The notes: generated from the letters alone by a model not told the origin. Counted from the first letter of the stretch, positions 1 through 6,549 are shown. The stretch is DNA of 9,483 bases from Bacillota bacterium (GCA_023436525.1 JAEZIW010000133.1:1-9483), one strand, 5' to 3'. Translations and numbers: made by a program.

Positions 1-812
1 TATGAAACGTGCCAATCAACATCGCCGCCAGCCATGGCACAGCAGTTTTGTATGTCGCTAACGCATTGCTTCGTCAAATTCTCAATTTCGTCGTGACTGC
101 CCTTAATCAACACAGCGTACGTCGTCACGTTCCAATTGAAAAGTATAAGCTCCGGATGGCTGACGATCAGCTTTCTGAAATGATCCTGTACCACCGCCAG
201 TGTATCTGTATAACTCTCCGGTGTGCTGCCATCATATCCGGCGCTGTTCAGTGAAAACAGCACAATATTATAACAAGGTGCGTTCACGTCGATTCCCAAG
301 GCTTTCGCGGTTTCGGTAATTTCAGAGACGCTCAAATTTCCTGCAATAATTTGCTCAAAAAACCGGCGTCGAGAAAAAATCTCATACTCTTGAGCTTCGC
401 GCTGAAACCTCGCAATGTATTCTTGCATCTGAAATTCGGCATCCATTTTCTTATGCAGATCAGTCAGAATCTCCACCATTTTTTCTTTTATAACCGGCTT
501 GAGCAAATATTGCTCCACACCAAGATGAATGGCTTGCTGCGCATAGCTAAAATCATCATATCCGCTGATGATCACAATTTTAGTCTTCGGCAGCTCTTTG
601 CGAATAATATCAATTAAAGAAAGCCCATCCATGAAAGGCATTTTGATATCCGTAATTATAAGGTCGGGCTGTATCTGACGTATTAATGGCAACGCAAGCT
701 CTCCGTCCGGTGCATCACCGGAAAAAATAAAGCCATACTGTTCCCAATCAATATTGTTTCGGATGCCTTCGCGAACCACGATTTCATCCTCGACAAGAAA
801 GACCTTAAACAT
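1..812 (-). CDS. YesN-like response regulator (N-terminal part, runs off left edge)
   Basis: About 270 residues are visible and the frame is open to the window edge. Residues 1-120 form a receiver domain: acidic pair D9/E10, phospho-acceptor D55 in TDIKMPFMDG, switch residue S83 followed by GYDDFSYA, and K105 in YLLKPV. This is the typical signature of YesN/AraC-type two-component regulators of Bacillota. The following stretch (from about residue 140, FEQIIAGNLS onward) resembles the linker region of these proteins. The AraC-type DNA-binding domain expected at the C terminus lies beyond the window, so that part of the call is inference. The start at 812 is chosen over an in-frame ATG at 818 because the Shine-Dalgarno then sits 8 nt away rather than 2. 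The gene lies downstream of the sugar operon on the same strand, behind a terminator and with its own promoter. It probably controls that operon or a linked one, with a YesM-type kinase beyond the left edge. Confident on family, less so on target. Confidence 0.92.
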   Translation of the reverse strand, partial: MFKVFLVEDEIVVREGIRNNIDWEQYGFIFSGDAPDGELALPLIRQIQPDLIITDIKMPFMDGLSLIDIIRKELPKTKIVIISGYDDFSYAQQAIHLGVEQYLLKPVIKEKMVEILTDLHKKMDAEFQMQEYIARFQREAQEYEIFSRRRFFEQIIAGNLSVSEITETAKALGIDVNAPCYNIVLFSLNSAGYDGSTPESYTDTLAVVQDHFRKLIVSHPELILFNWNVTTYAVLIKGSHDEIENLTKQCVSDIQNCCAMAGGDVDWHVS

Positions 813-820
813 ATTCATGT

Positions 821-828
821 CCCCTTCT
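821..828 (-). promoter_or_regulatory. Ribosome binding site deciding the regulator start
   Basis: AGAAGGGG on the minus strand lies 8 nt before the ATG at 812 and only 2 nt before the in-frame ATG at 818. Normal spacing favours 812 as the initiation codon. Confidence 0.65.
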
Positions 829-1031
829 GATTGATGTGTCTGTTCTCTCATATGCTCACATACATACCTTGCTGTTTTTCACATGGCTTCTAAAAAAATT
901 AATTTTCTACATATATAAATAATTCAATGGCTTCCCCGCAAATGAGTTATTCAATTATCGTCGATTCTTCTGATATCAATGAAAGAGGTCACCTATGGTA
1001 TTCTTAGCCTTATCCCGTGCCGAAAACAAAT

Positions 1032-1079
1032 GTTTATCATAATCTTAAGTTAATCACATGTTATTATGATAAACTTAAG
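1032..1079. repeat. Interleaved inverted and direct repeats overlapping the regulator promoter (operator candidate)
   Basis: Three overlapping symmetries are visible. A perfect 11-bp inverted repeat, GTTTATCATAA (1032-1042) and TTATGATAAAC (1064-1074), flanks a 21-bp gap. A 14-bp direct repeat matching at 12 positions (1036-1049 and 1066-1079, each ending CTTAAG) has a 30-bp period, close to three helical turns. A 16-bp imperfect palindrome, TAATCACATGTTATTA (1051-1066), sits over the predicted start site. Position over the -10 box and start site suggests a protein-binding region, possibly for autoregulation. Which protein binds is unknown. Confidence 0.55.
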
Positions 1080-1094
1080 CCACCCAATTGTCAA
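1066..1094 (-). promoter_or_regulatory. Sigma-70/SigA-type promoter of the response regulator gene
   Basis: On the minus strand a perfect -35 box TTGACA (1089-1094) is followed by a 17-nt spacer and the -10 box TATCAT (1066-1071), one mismatch from TATAAT. Transcription would start near 1059 (an A) and give a leader of about 247 nt before the start codon at 812. The promoter lies just downstream of the operon terminator, so the regulator can be expressed separately from the catabolic genes. The -10 box is inside one arm of an 11-bp inverted repeat, so occupancy of the repeat could block the promoter. Confidence 0.75.
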
Positions 1095-1156
1095 CGCAGG
1101 CCAAAACGGTCTGCAATGAGATATTAATTGACCCAGTTTTCGGTTCAATAAACATG

Positions 1157-1193
1157 AAAAAAAAGACTCATCTGAACAAGTCAGTGAGTCTTT
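1157..1193 (-). terminator. Intrinsic terminator of the catabolic operon
   Basis: Read on the minus strand, a 9-bp perfect stem AAAGACTCA (1185-1193) with TGAGTCTTT (1162-1170) is extended by an inner 4-bp stem (1181-1184 with 1172-1175) across one bulged base, with a 5-nt loop. It runs directly into a tract of eight T residues (1157-1164). It lies about 40 nt past the stop codon of the GatZ-like gene and ends the operon. The stem is A/T rich at its base, so limited read-through into the regulator gene is possible. Confidence 0.9.
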
Positions 1194-1232
1194 GATCTGA
1201 TACCTCTTTCGAAATACAGTGATGAGTGTCTG

Positions 1233-2507
1233 TTACCTGTATGCTTTGATCACATCTTTGATGTGCTCTTTAATCAGCATCTGTGCTGTCACTTTTTCCT
1301 CGCTCGTCAGAATTCTCTCCTTCTGGGCGGGAAAAAACTGAGACAGCAGACCGAAAGGCAGCTCAACGGCGTTGATATTCTTAATCAGCCGCTCTATCGC
1401 ACCTTTGATCGTTTCGTTGTCGAGATAATACCGGCATCTGTCAGACAAGCTGAACTTTCGCGCATAGGCTTTGTCCTGATCGCTGCCATGATAATAGTTC
1501 TTCCAGTACTTTTCATCGGTCATCAGGCAGCCTTCCAACACATCACGGAAGCACGAGTAACCACCCGCAGGCGAGAACGGATACAAAATACGTTCCATAT
1601 CCTCCAACGCAAACAGCGCTTCTCGCAGCGCAAATGTCAGCGCCGGCCCCACCTTTAAAATCGCGATGCCGTCTTGGCGCATCTTATCGAGCGCCGCCTT
1701 TGGCTGATAATCGGTGGAGTGACCTTCCAGCACAATGCCGTCAAGGCTTTTCGCACAGTTGATCAGTTCTTTGGCTTTTGATGCATCATATTTTATAATG
1801 GTGTTATCCGCGAACTCCACGCCCGGCTGCACAACAACCGCGACCACGCGTGTCAGCGCATCGCTCAGGCCTTTTTCTGCGAATGCCTTTTTAAAGGTGT
1901 CCAGCGTCGCTTTCAAATCATCGGGCGACGTAACGGCAATGCTGTCTTCGTTTTCTGTAGCACCGCCCGGCACAGGCACCTCGCTGCCAATCACATACAC
2001 CGGCTTCACCTGCTTTGCGGCTGCCTCTGCTGCCGCGCACAAGCGCGCCGCGCGCCGCGCGATCGTCTCGTCTGAAAGGCGCTCCGTCTTTGAATCATCC
2101 GCAACACGCATGCTGGTATCAAGGTGTATCTTAGAAAACCCGGCCGATACATATTGACGAACCAATTCTTCGGCTTTTTCCATGGCCACGGCTTCGGTAT
2201 CGGCCTGCCATGTGAGCGGCCCCAAATGATCGCCGCCGATAATCAGCCTGCTTTCGTCGAACCCCACCTTTTTCGCAATGCGTCTGACAAAGGCCATAAA
2301 GTCATCGGGTAACATGCCCGTATAACCGCCAAATTGGTTGACCTGATTCGCCGTTGCTTCAATCAGCACCATTAAATCGTTATCTCGCCCGTCTTCCATG
2401 GCCGCTTCCAGCACAAATTCGTTCGCGCTGCATATCGAGCATATGGCTTTGTCGCTGCCGTTCTTCTGGTCTTTAATTAACTTATTGAAATACTCTGCTG
2501 TGTTCAT
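1233..2507 (-). CDS. GatZ/KbaZ family protein (tagatose-bisphosphate aldolase non-catalytic subunit or ketohexose-6-phosphate 4-epimerase)
   Basis: A 424-residue protein of full family length (E. coli GatZ and KbaZ are about 420-426). Conserved blocks in order: ICSICSANEFVLEAA (22-36), IEATANQVNQFGGYTGM (49-65), GGDHLGP (91-97), GFSKIHLDTSM (123-133), GSEVPVPGG (174-182), VVQPGVEF (225-232), EGHSTDYQ (261-268), ILKVGPALTFALREALFAL (283-301) and SLSDRCRYY (353-361). H94, E176 and H263 are candidate metal ligands by analogy with class II aldolases. The family (PF08013) is annotated as a chaperone-like partner of the aldolase GatY/KbaY, but a member in Agrobacterium was reported to epimerise D-tagatose 6-phosphate to D-fructose 6-phosphate. 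No GatY-like gene is in the window, which favours the epimerase role here (inference). The start at 2507 gives an ATGA overlap with the upstream reductase stop and the family's normal N terminus; a weak GGATGGAA lies 10 nt upstream. Last gene of the operon. Confidence 0.93.
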   Translation of the reverse strand: MNTAEYFNKLIKDQKNGSDKAICSICSANEFVLEAAMEDGRDNDLMVLIEATANQVNQFGGYTGMLPDDFMAFVRRIAKKVGFDESRLIIGGDHLGPLTWQADTEAVAMEKAEELVRQYVSAGFSKIHLDTSMRVADDSKTERLSDETIARRAARLCAAAEAAAKQVKPVYVIGSEVPVPGGATENEDSIAVTSPDDLKATLDTFKKAFAEKGLSDALTRVVAVVVQPGVEFADNTIIKYDASKAKELINCAKSLDGIVLEGHSTDYQPKAALDKMRQDGIAILKVGPALTFALREALFALEDMERILYPFSPAGGYSCFRDVLEGCLMTDEKYWKNYYHGSDQDKAYARKFSLSDRCRYYLDNETIKGAIERLIKNINAVELPFGLLSQFFPAQKERILTSEEKVTAQMLIKEHIKDVIKAYR

Positions 2508-3514
2508 TTTGTTATCGTTCCATCCAAATCCCAAAGATCTTCCCAGCCCTTGGCGCCTTCCCAAAGGAAAACCTGGCCCTTAATCAGGCGGCAATTCTTA
2601 TCGGCTGATTTGATTAAATCCATCTCTTTGTCCGACAGCGGGTCTTCCGTCACGCACTTTAAGTTGCTCGTGTATTCGTTCTCAAACACCGAGAACGGAA
2701 TCGGTGTTTGGCCGCGCTGTACTGCCCATTTGAGGCAGATAACCGCCGGATGCACACCGTGCGCCTTCGCGATTTCCACAACCTCAGGCATTTGAATATC
2801 CACAACGTCATTTTCCGTCTTGTCACGGTCAGGCCGTGTGGGCGAACCGATCGGGCAAAATCCGATCGGGGCGATTCCCTTGGAGACGATATAGTCGTAA
2901 AGCTCAGGCTGTTGGAAGCTCGGGTGCAATTCCATTTCAATCACAGCAGGTTTAATGCGGCACAGCGGCAGCACGGCTTCCAGCTTGGGTATCGTCATGC
3001 TCGACATACCGATGTATTTTGTTAATCCCATGTCCACAAGCCGCTCGCACTGCTGCCAGGTGGCCATGAATCTTTCCACCGAGAACGGCTTAGATTCAGG
3101 GTTGCGTGCATCACCGTCACACCCCGGTGCATGGTAATTCGCAAACGGCCAATGAACGAAAAACGCATCGATATAGTCAAGATGCAGGTCTTTTAAGCTC
3201 TTTGCCATTGAAATCAGTACATCACCGCGGCCATGCATGTTGTTCCATACCTTCGTTGTAATAAACAGCTCTTCGCGCTTGACGATGCCTTTGTCGAATG
3301 CGTCCTGAAACACATCGCCGATCATGTCTTCATTGCCGTATACCGCGGCACAGTCAAACATCCGGTAACCGACTTTAATCGCACCCGCCACTGCGGCCGA
3401 CACTTGGTCGGGCGTAAACCGATCGGAACCAAACGTACCCATGCCGATGCAGGGCATTTTGCCTCCGTCGTATAACGTTCTTTGGGGAACCTTTTTCGGA
3501 TCAATCGTTTCCAT
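2504..3514 (-). CDS. Aldo/keto reductase
   Basis: A 336-residue TIM-barrel oxidoreductase of the AKR superfamily. The catalytic tetrad is intact: D54 and Y59 in FDCAAVYGNE, K88 in FITTKVWN, and H121 in FVHWP. Further family motifs are the N-terminal KMPCIGMGTFG (19-29), IGMSSM (168-173) and the cofactor loop near residues 271-286. The closest general match is the aldose/xylose reductase-like group, which reduces open-chain aldoses to polyols with NAD(P)H. In the loop that holds the 2'-phosphate of NADPH in aldose reductase (I-P-K-S-V-T-P-E-R), this protein has I-P-F-S-V-F-E-N-E, so the Lys and Arg are replaced by F274 and E280, suggesting NADH preference. An AAAGGAGG (3523-3530) 8 nt before the ATG overlaps the upstream stop. 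It overlaps the downstream GatZ-like gene by 4 nt, implying translational coupling. Substrate unknown; a polyol-forming or sugar-oxidising role is inferred from the neighbours. Confidence 0.93.
   Translation of the reverse strand: METIDPKKVPQRTLYDGGKMPCIGMGTFGSDRFTPDQVSAAVAGAIKVGYRMFDCAAVYGNEDMIGDVFQDAFDKGIVKREELFITTKVWNNMHGRGDVLISMAKSLKDLHLDYIDAFFVHWPFANYHAPGCDGDARNPESKPFSVERFMATWQQCERLVDMGLTKYIGMSSMTIPKLEAVLPLCRIKPAVIEMELHPSFQQPELYDYIVSKGIAPIGFCPIGSPTRPDRDKTENDVVDIQMPEVVEIAKAHGVHPAVICLKWAVQRGQTPIPFSVFENEYTSNLKCVTEDPLSDKEMDLIKSADKNCRLIKGQVFLWEGAKGWEDLWDLDGTITK
2683..2710. repeat. 10-bp perfect inverted repeat inside the aldo/keto reductase gene
   Basis: CAAACACCGA (2683-2692) and TCGGTGTTTG (2701-2710) flank an 8-nt loop. 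It overlaps the codons for the cofactor loop around F274. It could form an mRNA hairpin, but the coding sequence alone may explain it. Confidence 0.5.
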
Positions 3515-3528
3515 TCTTATTTCCTCCT

Positions 3529-4578
3529 TTAAATATTGTTTGTGAGTAATATCTTGCCTTTAACCGCTCCCGGCGTTTTAAACATCTGAAACGCTTCCTG
3601 CGCCTTCTCCATCGGTATGCGCTCACCGATCAGGCCTTCGTCAAATTTGAGCTTGCCCTGCGCATAGTACTCGGCAGTCATGGTCCACTCAACGCCGGGG
3701 AATGGCGCACTGTAGCTCATCCACGATCCTGTCAGCCTGAATTCCTTTCGGTTCATGTTCTCCCATTCAGCGGGGGTGAACGTTAAATCGGCATGCGGTG
3801 TACCGATAAAGCACACATGCGCTTTTGTGGCAGCCAGCTTATAAGCCATTCTCATCGTAATTGTTACACCGGCTGTTTCAAATACGTAGTTATAACCATT
3901 GCCGTCAATATGCGACAGCGCTTCTTCCATAAACCCTTCTTTAAGCGTGTTGACAACGGCATCTGCGCCCAATTTTTTTGCCAGCGCCAGCCTTTCATCG
4001 CTGATATCGAAAACCACGGTTTTCTTCGCGCCGAGCAATTTGGCCCATTGCAGCGTGAACAGGCCTATGGTACCGCCGCCCAATATCGCCACCGTGCCGC
4101 CGCCGCGGTAATCGCACTGCAGCACACCGTGAAGCGCCACTGTTGACGGCTCAAACATGGCCCCCTGCTCGTAGCTTATGGATGGGTCGAACACAACAGC
4201 ATTTCGCTCGGGAATCACAACATAATCCGCGTTGCTGCCCTGCTGACGCGAGCCGATAAAGCTGTAATGCTTGCAGAGCGCGTAATTGCCCTTCTGACAA
4301 TCACTGCAAGCCATGCAGGGCACGAGCGGTGCGCCCGCCACCTTGTCTCCGATCTTAACGGACGTGACACCTTCCCCGATATCCACTACCTCACCGGCAA
4401 ACTCATGGCCGAGCACAATCGGGTAAAAGTGCACGCCGTTTTCCAGTACGCGCGGAATATCTGAACCGCAGATTCCCGATACCGCGACCTTAACCTTAAC
4501 GGTGCCCGGCTTTACCTGAGGCTCCTCGATATCCATGTACCTCACATCTTCGTTTGCAACGACAACTGCTGCTTTCAT
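3529..4578 (-). CDS. Zinc-dependent medium-chain dehydrogenase, GatD-like (polyol dehydrogenase)
   Basis: A 349-residue cytoplasmic MDR enzyme with both zinc sites. Catalytic zinc ligands are C37 (GICGSD), H58/E59 (LGHEF) and probably E143 (MFEP). Structural zinc cysteines are C88, C91, C94 and C102. The Rossmann fold carries GGGTIG (167-172), and D191 at the end of the second strand indicates NAD rather than NADP. It shows the diagnostic stretches of E. coli galactitol-1-phosphate dehydrogenase GatD: HFYPIVLGHEF, FIGSR and GSWMSYSAPFPGVEW. Unlike the gat operon there is no PTS, and a kinase lies upstream, so the substrate is more likely a free polyol oxidised to a ketose than a sugar phosphate (inference). 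D-altritol dehydrogenase of Agrobacterium belongs to the same superfamily. Starts 13 nt after the kinase stop behind AAAGGA; the stop overlaps the reductase's ribosome binding site. Family certain, substrate not. Confidence 0.93.
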   Translation of the reverse strand: MKAAVVVANEDVRYMDIEEPQVKPGTVKVKVAVSGICGSDIPRVLENGVHFYPIVLGHEFAGEVVDIGEGVTSVKIGDKVAGAPLVPCMACSDCQKGNYALCKHYSFIGSRQQGSNADYVVIPERNAVVFDPSISYEQGAMFEPSTVALHGVLQCDYRGGGTVAILGGGTIGLFTLQWAKLLGAKKTVVFDISDERLALAKKLGADAVVNTLKEGFMEEALSHIDGNGYNYVFETAGVTITMRMAYKLAATKAHVCFIGTPHADLTFTPAEWENMNRKEFRLTGSWMSYSAPFPGVEWTMTAEYYAQGKLKFDEGLIGERIPMEKAQEAFQMFKTPGAVKGKILLTNNI

Positions 4579-4591
4579 TTCAATTTTTCCT

Positions 4592-6103
4592 TTACTGATG
4601 CATTAAATCTTTCAACGCGGCGTATAGCGCCAAATAGGTACTGTAACCGCGATTGTATTCTTCTTTAAGCTGCTTGTTTGGCTCGTGCGTTCTTTTCACC
4701 TTAACCGTTTCTGAAACAGCCTCGGTAAAATCGCTGTAAACGCCCACACCAACGCCCGCCAGCAAAGCAGCGCCCAAGGTTGTTGCGGTATCTGAGCCCG
4801 GAACCTCAATCGGCCTTCCGGTCAAATCCGCTTTCATCTGTGTCCAGAAACGCGAGTTTGCTGCACCGCCCATGGCTCGCATCGTCCCGACAGCGGCACC
4901 GGCGCCTTCAGCCACTTCAATATTATGAAGCAGCGCGTAAGCCGCCCCTTCCATCAACGCACGCGTCAGATGGGCTTTCGTTTTTGAATAATCCAGCCCG
5001 TAGAATACGCCTTTGGCTTTTTCATCCCAAATGGGCGAGCGTTCTCCGGCCATGTATGGCAGAAATACCACGCCGTCTGAACCGACAGGCACTGTATTTG
5101 CAAGTTCATCAAGCAGCGCCATGGAGGAACCTCCCGTTTGCGCAGCTTTAAGCTGCTCTTCAAACCCAAACTGCTCGTGAAACCAGCGCATCACGCCGCC
5201 GCCGCCCGTTGTACCCCCCTGCAGCAGCCATCTATCCGGCACCACATGATACCCCAGTATCAAGCGTTTATCGGCACAATACTCCTTCAGGCAGATGCTC
5301 ATACCGCCTGCCTGCCCGCCCTGCTCCTGCGTTTGCCCATGCTCCAGCACGCCGGCTCCGAGTGTGCCGCATGCGGCATCCAGCCCGCCCGCAACCACCG
5401 GGGTTCCTTCAACAAGCCCCATTTTTGCCGCGACATTTTTGCTTATGGTGCCCACCACGTCGTGACATGCCGCCAGATCCGGCAATACACTGCTGTTAAT
5501 GCCGAGAGCGCTGCACATTTGCATGTCCCATGTACCCTTTTTCATGTCGAAGCAATGCAGGCCGTAGCCTTGTGACATATCATGGCTCATCACACCGGTC
5601 ATTCGGTAAACGATATAGCTGTTCGACTGCAGTATCTTGTTAATCTTATTATAAACATCCGGTTTGTTCTTCTTGTACCAAATAATCTTTCCGGTTGTGT
5701 ATTGCGCTTTTAGCGGATTGCCGGACACGTCAAACAGCCGATCTTCACCCACTGACTCATTGAGCTCCCGGCATATTGATTCAGACCTTGTATCCATCCA
5801 TATCGGATTGCGGGTCAGCACATCACCGTTTTCATCGACAGCGATTGCCGCCCAGCTTTGTCCGTCTACACCAACACCGGCAATTTCAGCCGCATTGATG
5901 CTGTTGTGCTCGATGAGCTTCTTTGTGCCCCGGCAGATGGCTTCCCACCATTCGTCCGGATCCTGCTCAACAAACCCCGGCGCAGGATAATAAACCGGAT
6001 ACTCTTCGGTATCCGAACATATAACGCTTCCGTCCCGCGAAAACAATGCGATCTTGCAGCCGCTTGTTCCAATATCTATACCGAGCAACAACTCTCTGGC
6101 CAT
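4592..6103 (-). CDS. FGGY-family carbohydrate kinase (xylulokinase-like)
   Basis: A 503-residue ATP-dependent sugar kinase of typical FGGY length with two actin-like domains. The N-terminal phosphate loop has D10 in GIDIGTSGCK. The catalytic base is D242 in GGLDAACGTLGAG, substrate-side residues include W102/D104 in IWMDTRS, and a glycine-rich TTGGGG lies at 298-303. YMAGERSP (350-357) and the C-terminal signature from GGAANSRFW to GRPIEV (412-434) are conserved. Known members phosphorylate ketopentoses, ketohexoses, deoxyketoses or polyols. Where E. coli XylB has Q-M-H in the substrate loop, this protein has Q-S-W (82-84), so D-xylulose should not be assumed. The start at 6103 shares one base with the upstream stop (TAATG) and has AAGGGAG 10 nt upstream. 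The enzyme probably phosphorylates the ketose made by the downstream dehydrogenase, giving the substrate of the GatZ-like protein. Confidence 0.93.
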   Translation of the reverse strand: MARELLLGIDIGTSGCKIALFSRDGSVICSDTEEYPVYYPAPGFVEQDPDEWWEAICRGTKKLIEHNSINAAEIAGVGVDGQSWAAIAVDENGDVLTRNPIWMDTRSESICRELNESVGEDRLFDVSGNPLKAQYTTGKIIWYKKNKPDVYNKINKILQSNSYIVYRMTGVMSHDMSQGYGLHCFDMKKGTWDMQMCSALGINSSVLPDLAACHDVVGTISKNVAAKMGLVEGTPVVAGGLDAACGTLGAGVLEHGQTQEQGGQAGGMSICLKEYCADKRLILGYHVVPDRWLLQGGTTGGGGVMRWFHEQFGFEEQLKAAQTGGSSMALLDELANTVPVGSDGVVFLPYMAGERSPIWDEKAKGVFYGLDYSKTKAHLTRALMEGAAYALLHNIEVAEGAGAAVGTMRAMGGAANSRFWTQMKADLTGRPIEVPGSDTATTLGAALLAGVGVGVYSDFTEAVSETVKVKRTHEPNKQLKEEYNRGYSTYLALYAALKDLMHQ

Positions 6104-6549
6104 TATTTTATGACTCCCTTTTGAATCATAACATTGGCGTAAATCGCTTCTTCGCCGGACTGTATAATACAATATGATTGCTTTGCTTGTTCATAAAAAT
6201 CGAATCTGTCAACAAATCCGATGGCTTTATCGCCACGCGAATCGTGCTTAGCGACGATGCTTTTGTATTCGTCCCAAATGAGTATTTTCAAATCACGGTC
6301 ACAGTCCATCGTCTGCATCAGTTTAACGGGATGCTCGGTGTAGGTATCGCAAGGTATCACGGACAGTATCGCTTCCAGCAGCGCTGTGCCGGATAGTCCG
6401 TCTGCACGCAGAAACTTGCAGCCGCCTTCTGTCGCAAACCGTTTTCCCGGAAAGTTCGCGTCACCGATGACAATGACATCACTATGGCCCATTTCACATA
6501 ACGTTGCGATAATTTCAGGTGATAATAACTTGGGTATGCCTAGTAACAT
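6103..6549 (-). CDS. RbsD/FucU family sugar mutarotase
   Basis: A 148-residue protein of full family length. It matches E. coli FucU more than RbsD: LLSPEIIATLCEMGHSD (8-24) with the conserved H22, GDANFP (29-34) with D30, RADGLSG (48-54), VDRFDFYEQA (112-121) and the C-terminal Y-x-N motif in AIYANVMIQKG. Family members interconvert anomers of imported sugars such as L-fucose or D-ribose so that the next enzyme receives its preferred form. An AAAGGAATGGGG stretch ends 8 nt before the ATG at 6549. It lies between the binding-protein gene and the kinase gene, overlapping the latter by one base. A mutarotase implies that a reducing sugar, not only a polyol, passes through the pathway at some step (inference). 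Exact sugar not determined. Confidence 0.92.
   Translation of the reverse strand: MLLGIPKLLSPEIIATLCEMGHSDVIVIGDANFPGKRFATEGGCKFLRADGLSGTALLEAILSVIPCDTYTEHPVKLMQTMDCDRDLKILIWDEYKSIVAKHDSRGDKAIGFVDRFDFYEQAKQSYCIIQSGEEAIYANVMIQKGVIK
6114..6120 (-). promoter_or_regulatory. Ribosome binding site deciding the kinase start
   Basis: AAGGGAG inside the end of the upstream mutarotase gene lies 10 nt before the ATG at 6103. Together with the TAATG stop-start junction it rejects a 23-residue upstream extension that would not match the FGGY N terminus. Confidence 0.6.

Larger units (their letters stand above)
813..1232. other. Intergenic region between the catabolic operon and the regulator gene
   Basis: About 420 bases without a credible gene. 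From right to left it holds the operon terminator (1157-1193), a sigma-70-type promoter for the regulator (1066-1094) overlapping an array of inverted and direct repeats (1032-1079), and then an AT-rich untranslated leader of roughly 247 nt (813 to about 1059). The leader contains long A/T runs near 890-920. I see no riboswitch or tRNA-like fold that I can name in it. Confidence 0.7.

Noticed and set aside
995..1042. Plus-strand 15-codon reading frame preceded by AGAGGT
   Set aside because: Too short to distinguish from chance, no promoter seen on the plus strand, and it runs into the repeat region.
2041..2074. GC-rich alternating CGCGCCG run as a repeat or inserted element
   Set aside because: It encodes the Ala/Arg-rich segment ARRAARLCAAA at about residues 150-160 of the GatZ-like protein, which belongs to the normal fold; codon choice explains the run.
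2508..2564. N-terminal extension of the GatZ-like gene by 19 codons
   Set aside because: It only re-reads the end of the reductase gene; the ATG at 2507 gives the family's normal N terminus and an ATGA junction.
3529..4578. Dehydrogenase as a true galactitol-1-phosphate dehydrogenase
   Set aside because: Sequence blocks resemble GatD, but there are no PTS genes and the operon has an ABC importer and its own kinase, so a phosphorylated substrate at this step is less likely. Kept as an alternative only.
6104..6172. N-terminal extension of the kinase by 23 codons
   Set aside because: It lies in the mutarotase gene, has no FGGY similarity and ignores the well-placed AAGGGAG before 6103.
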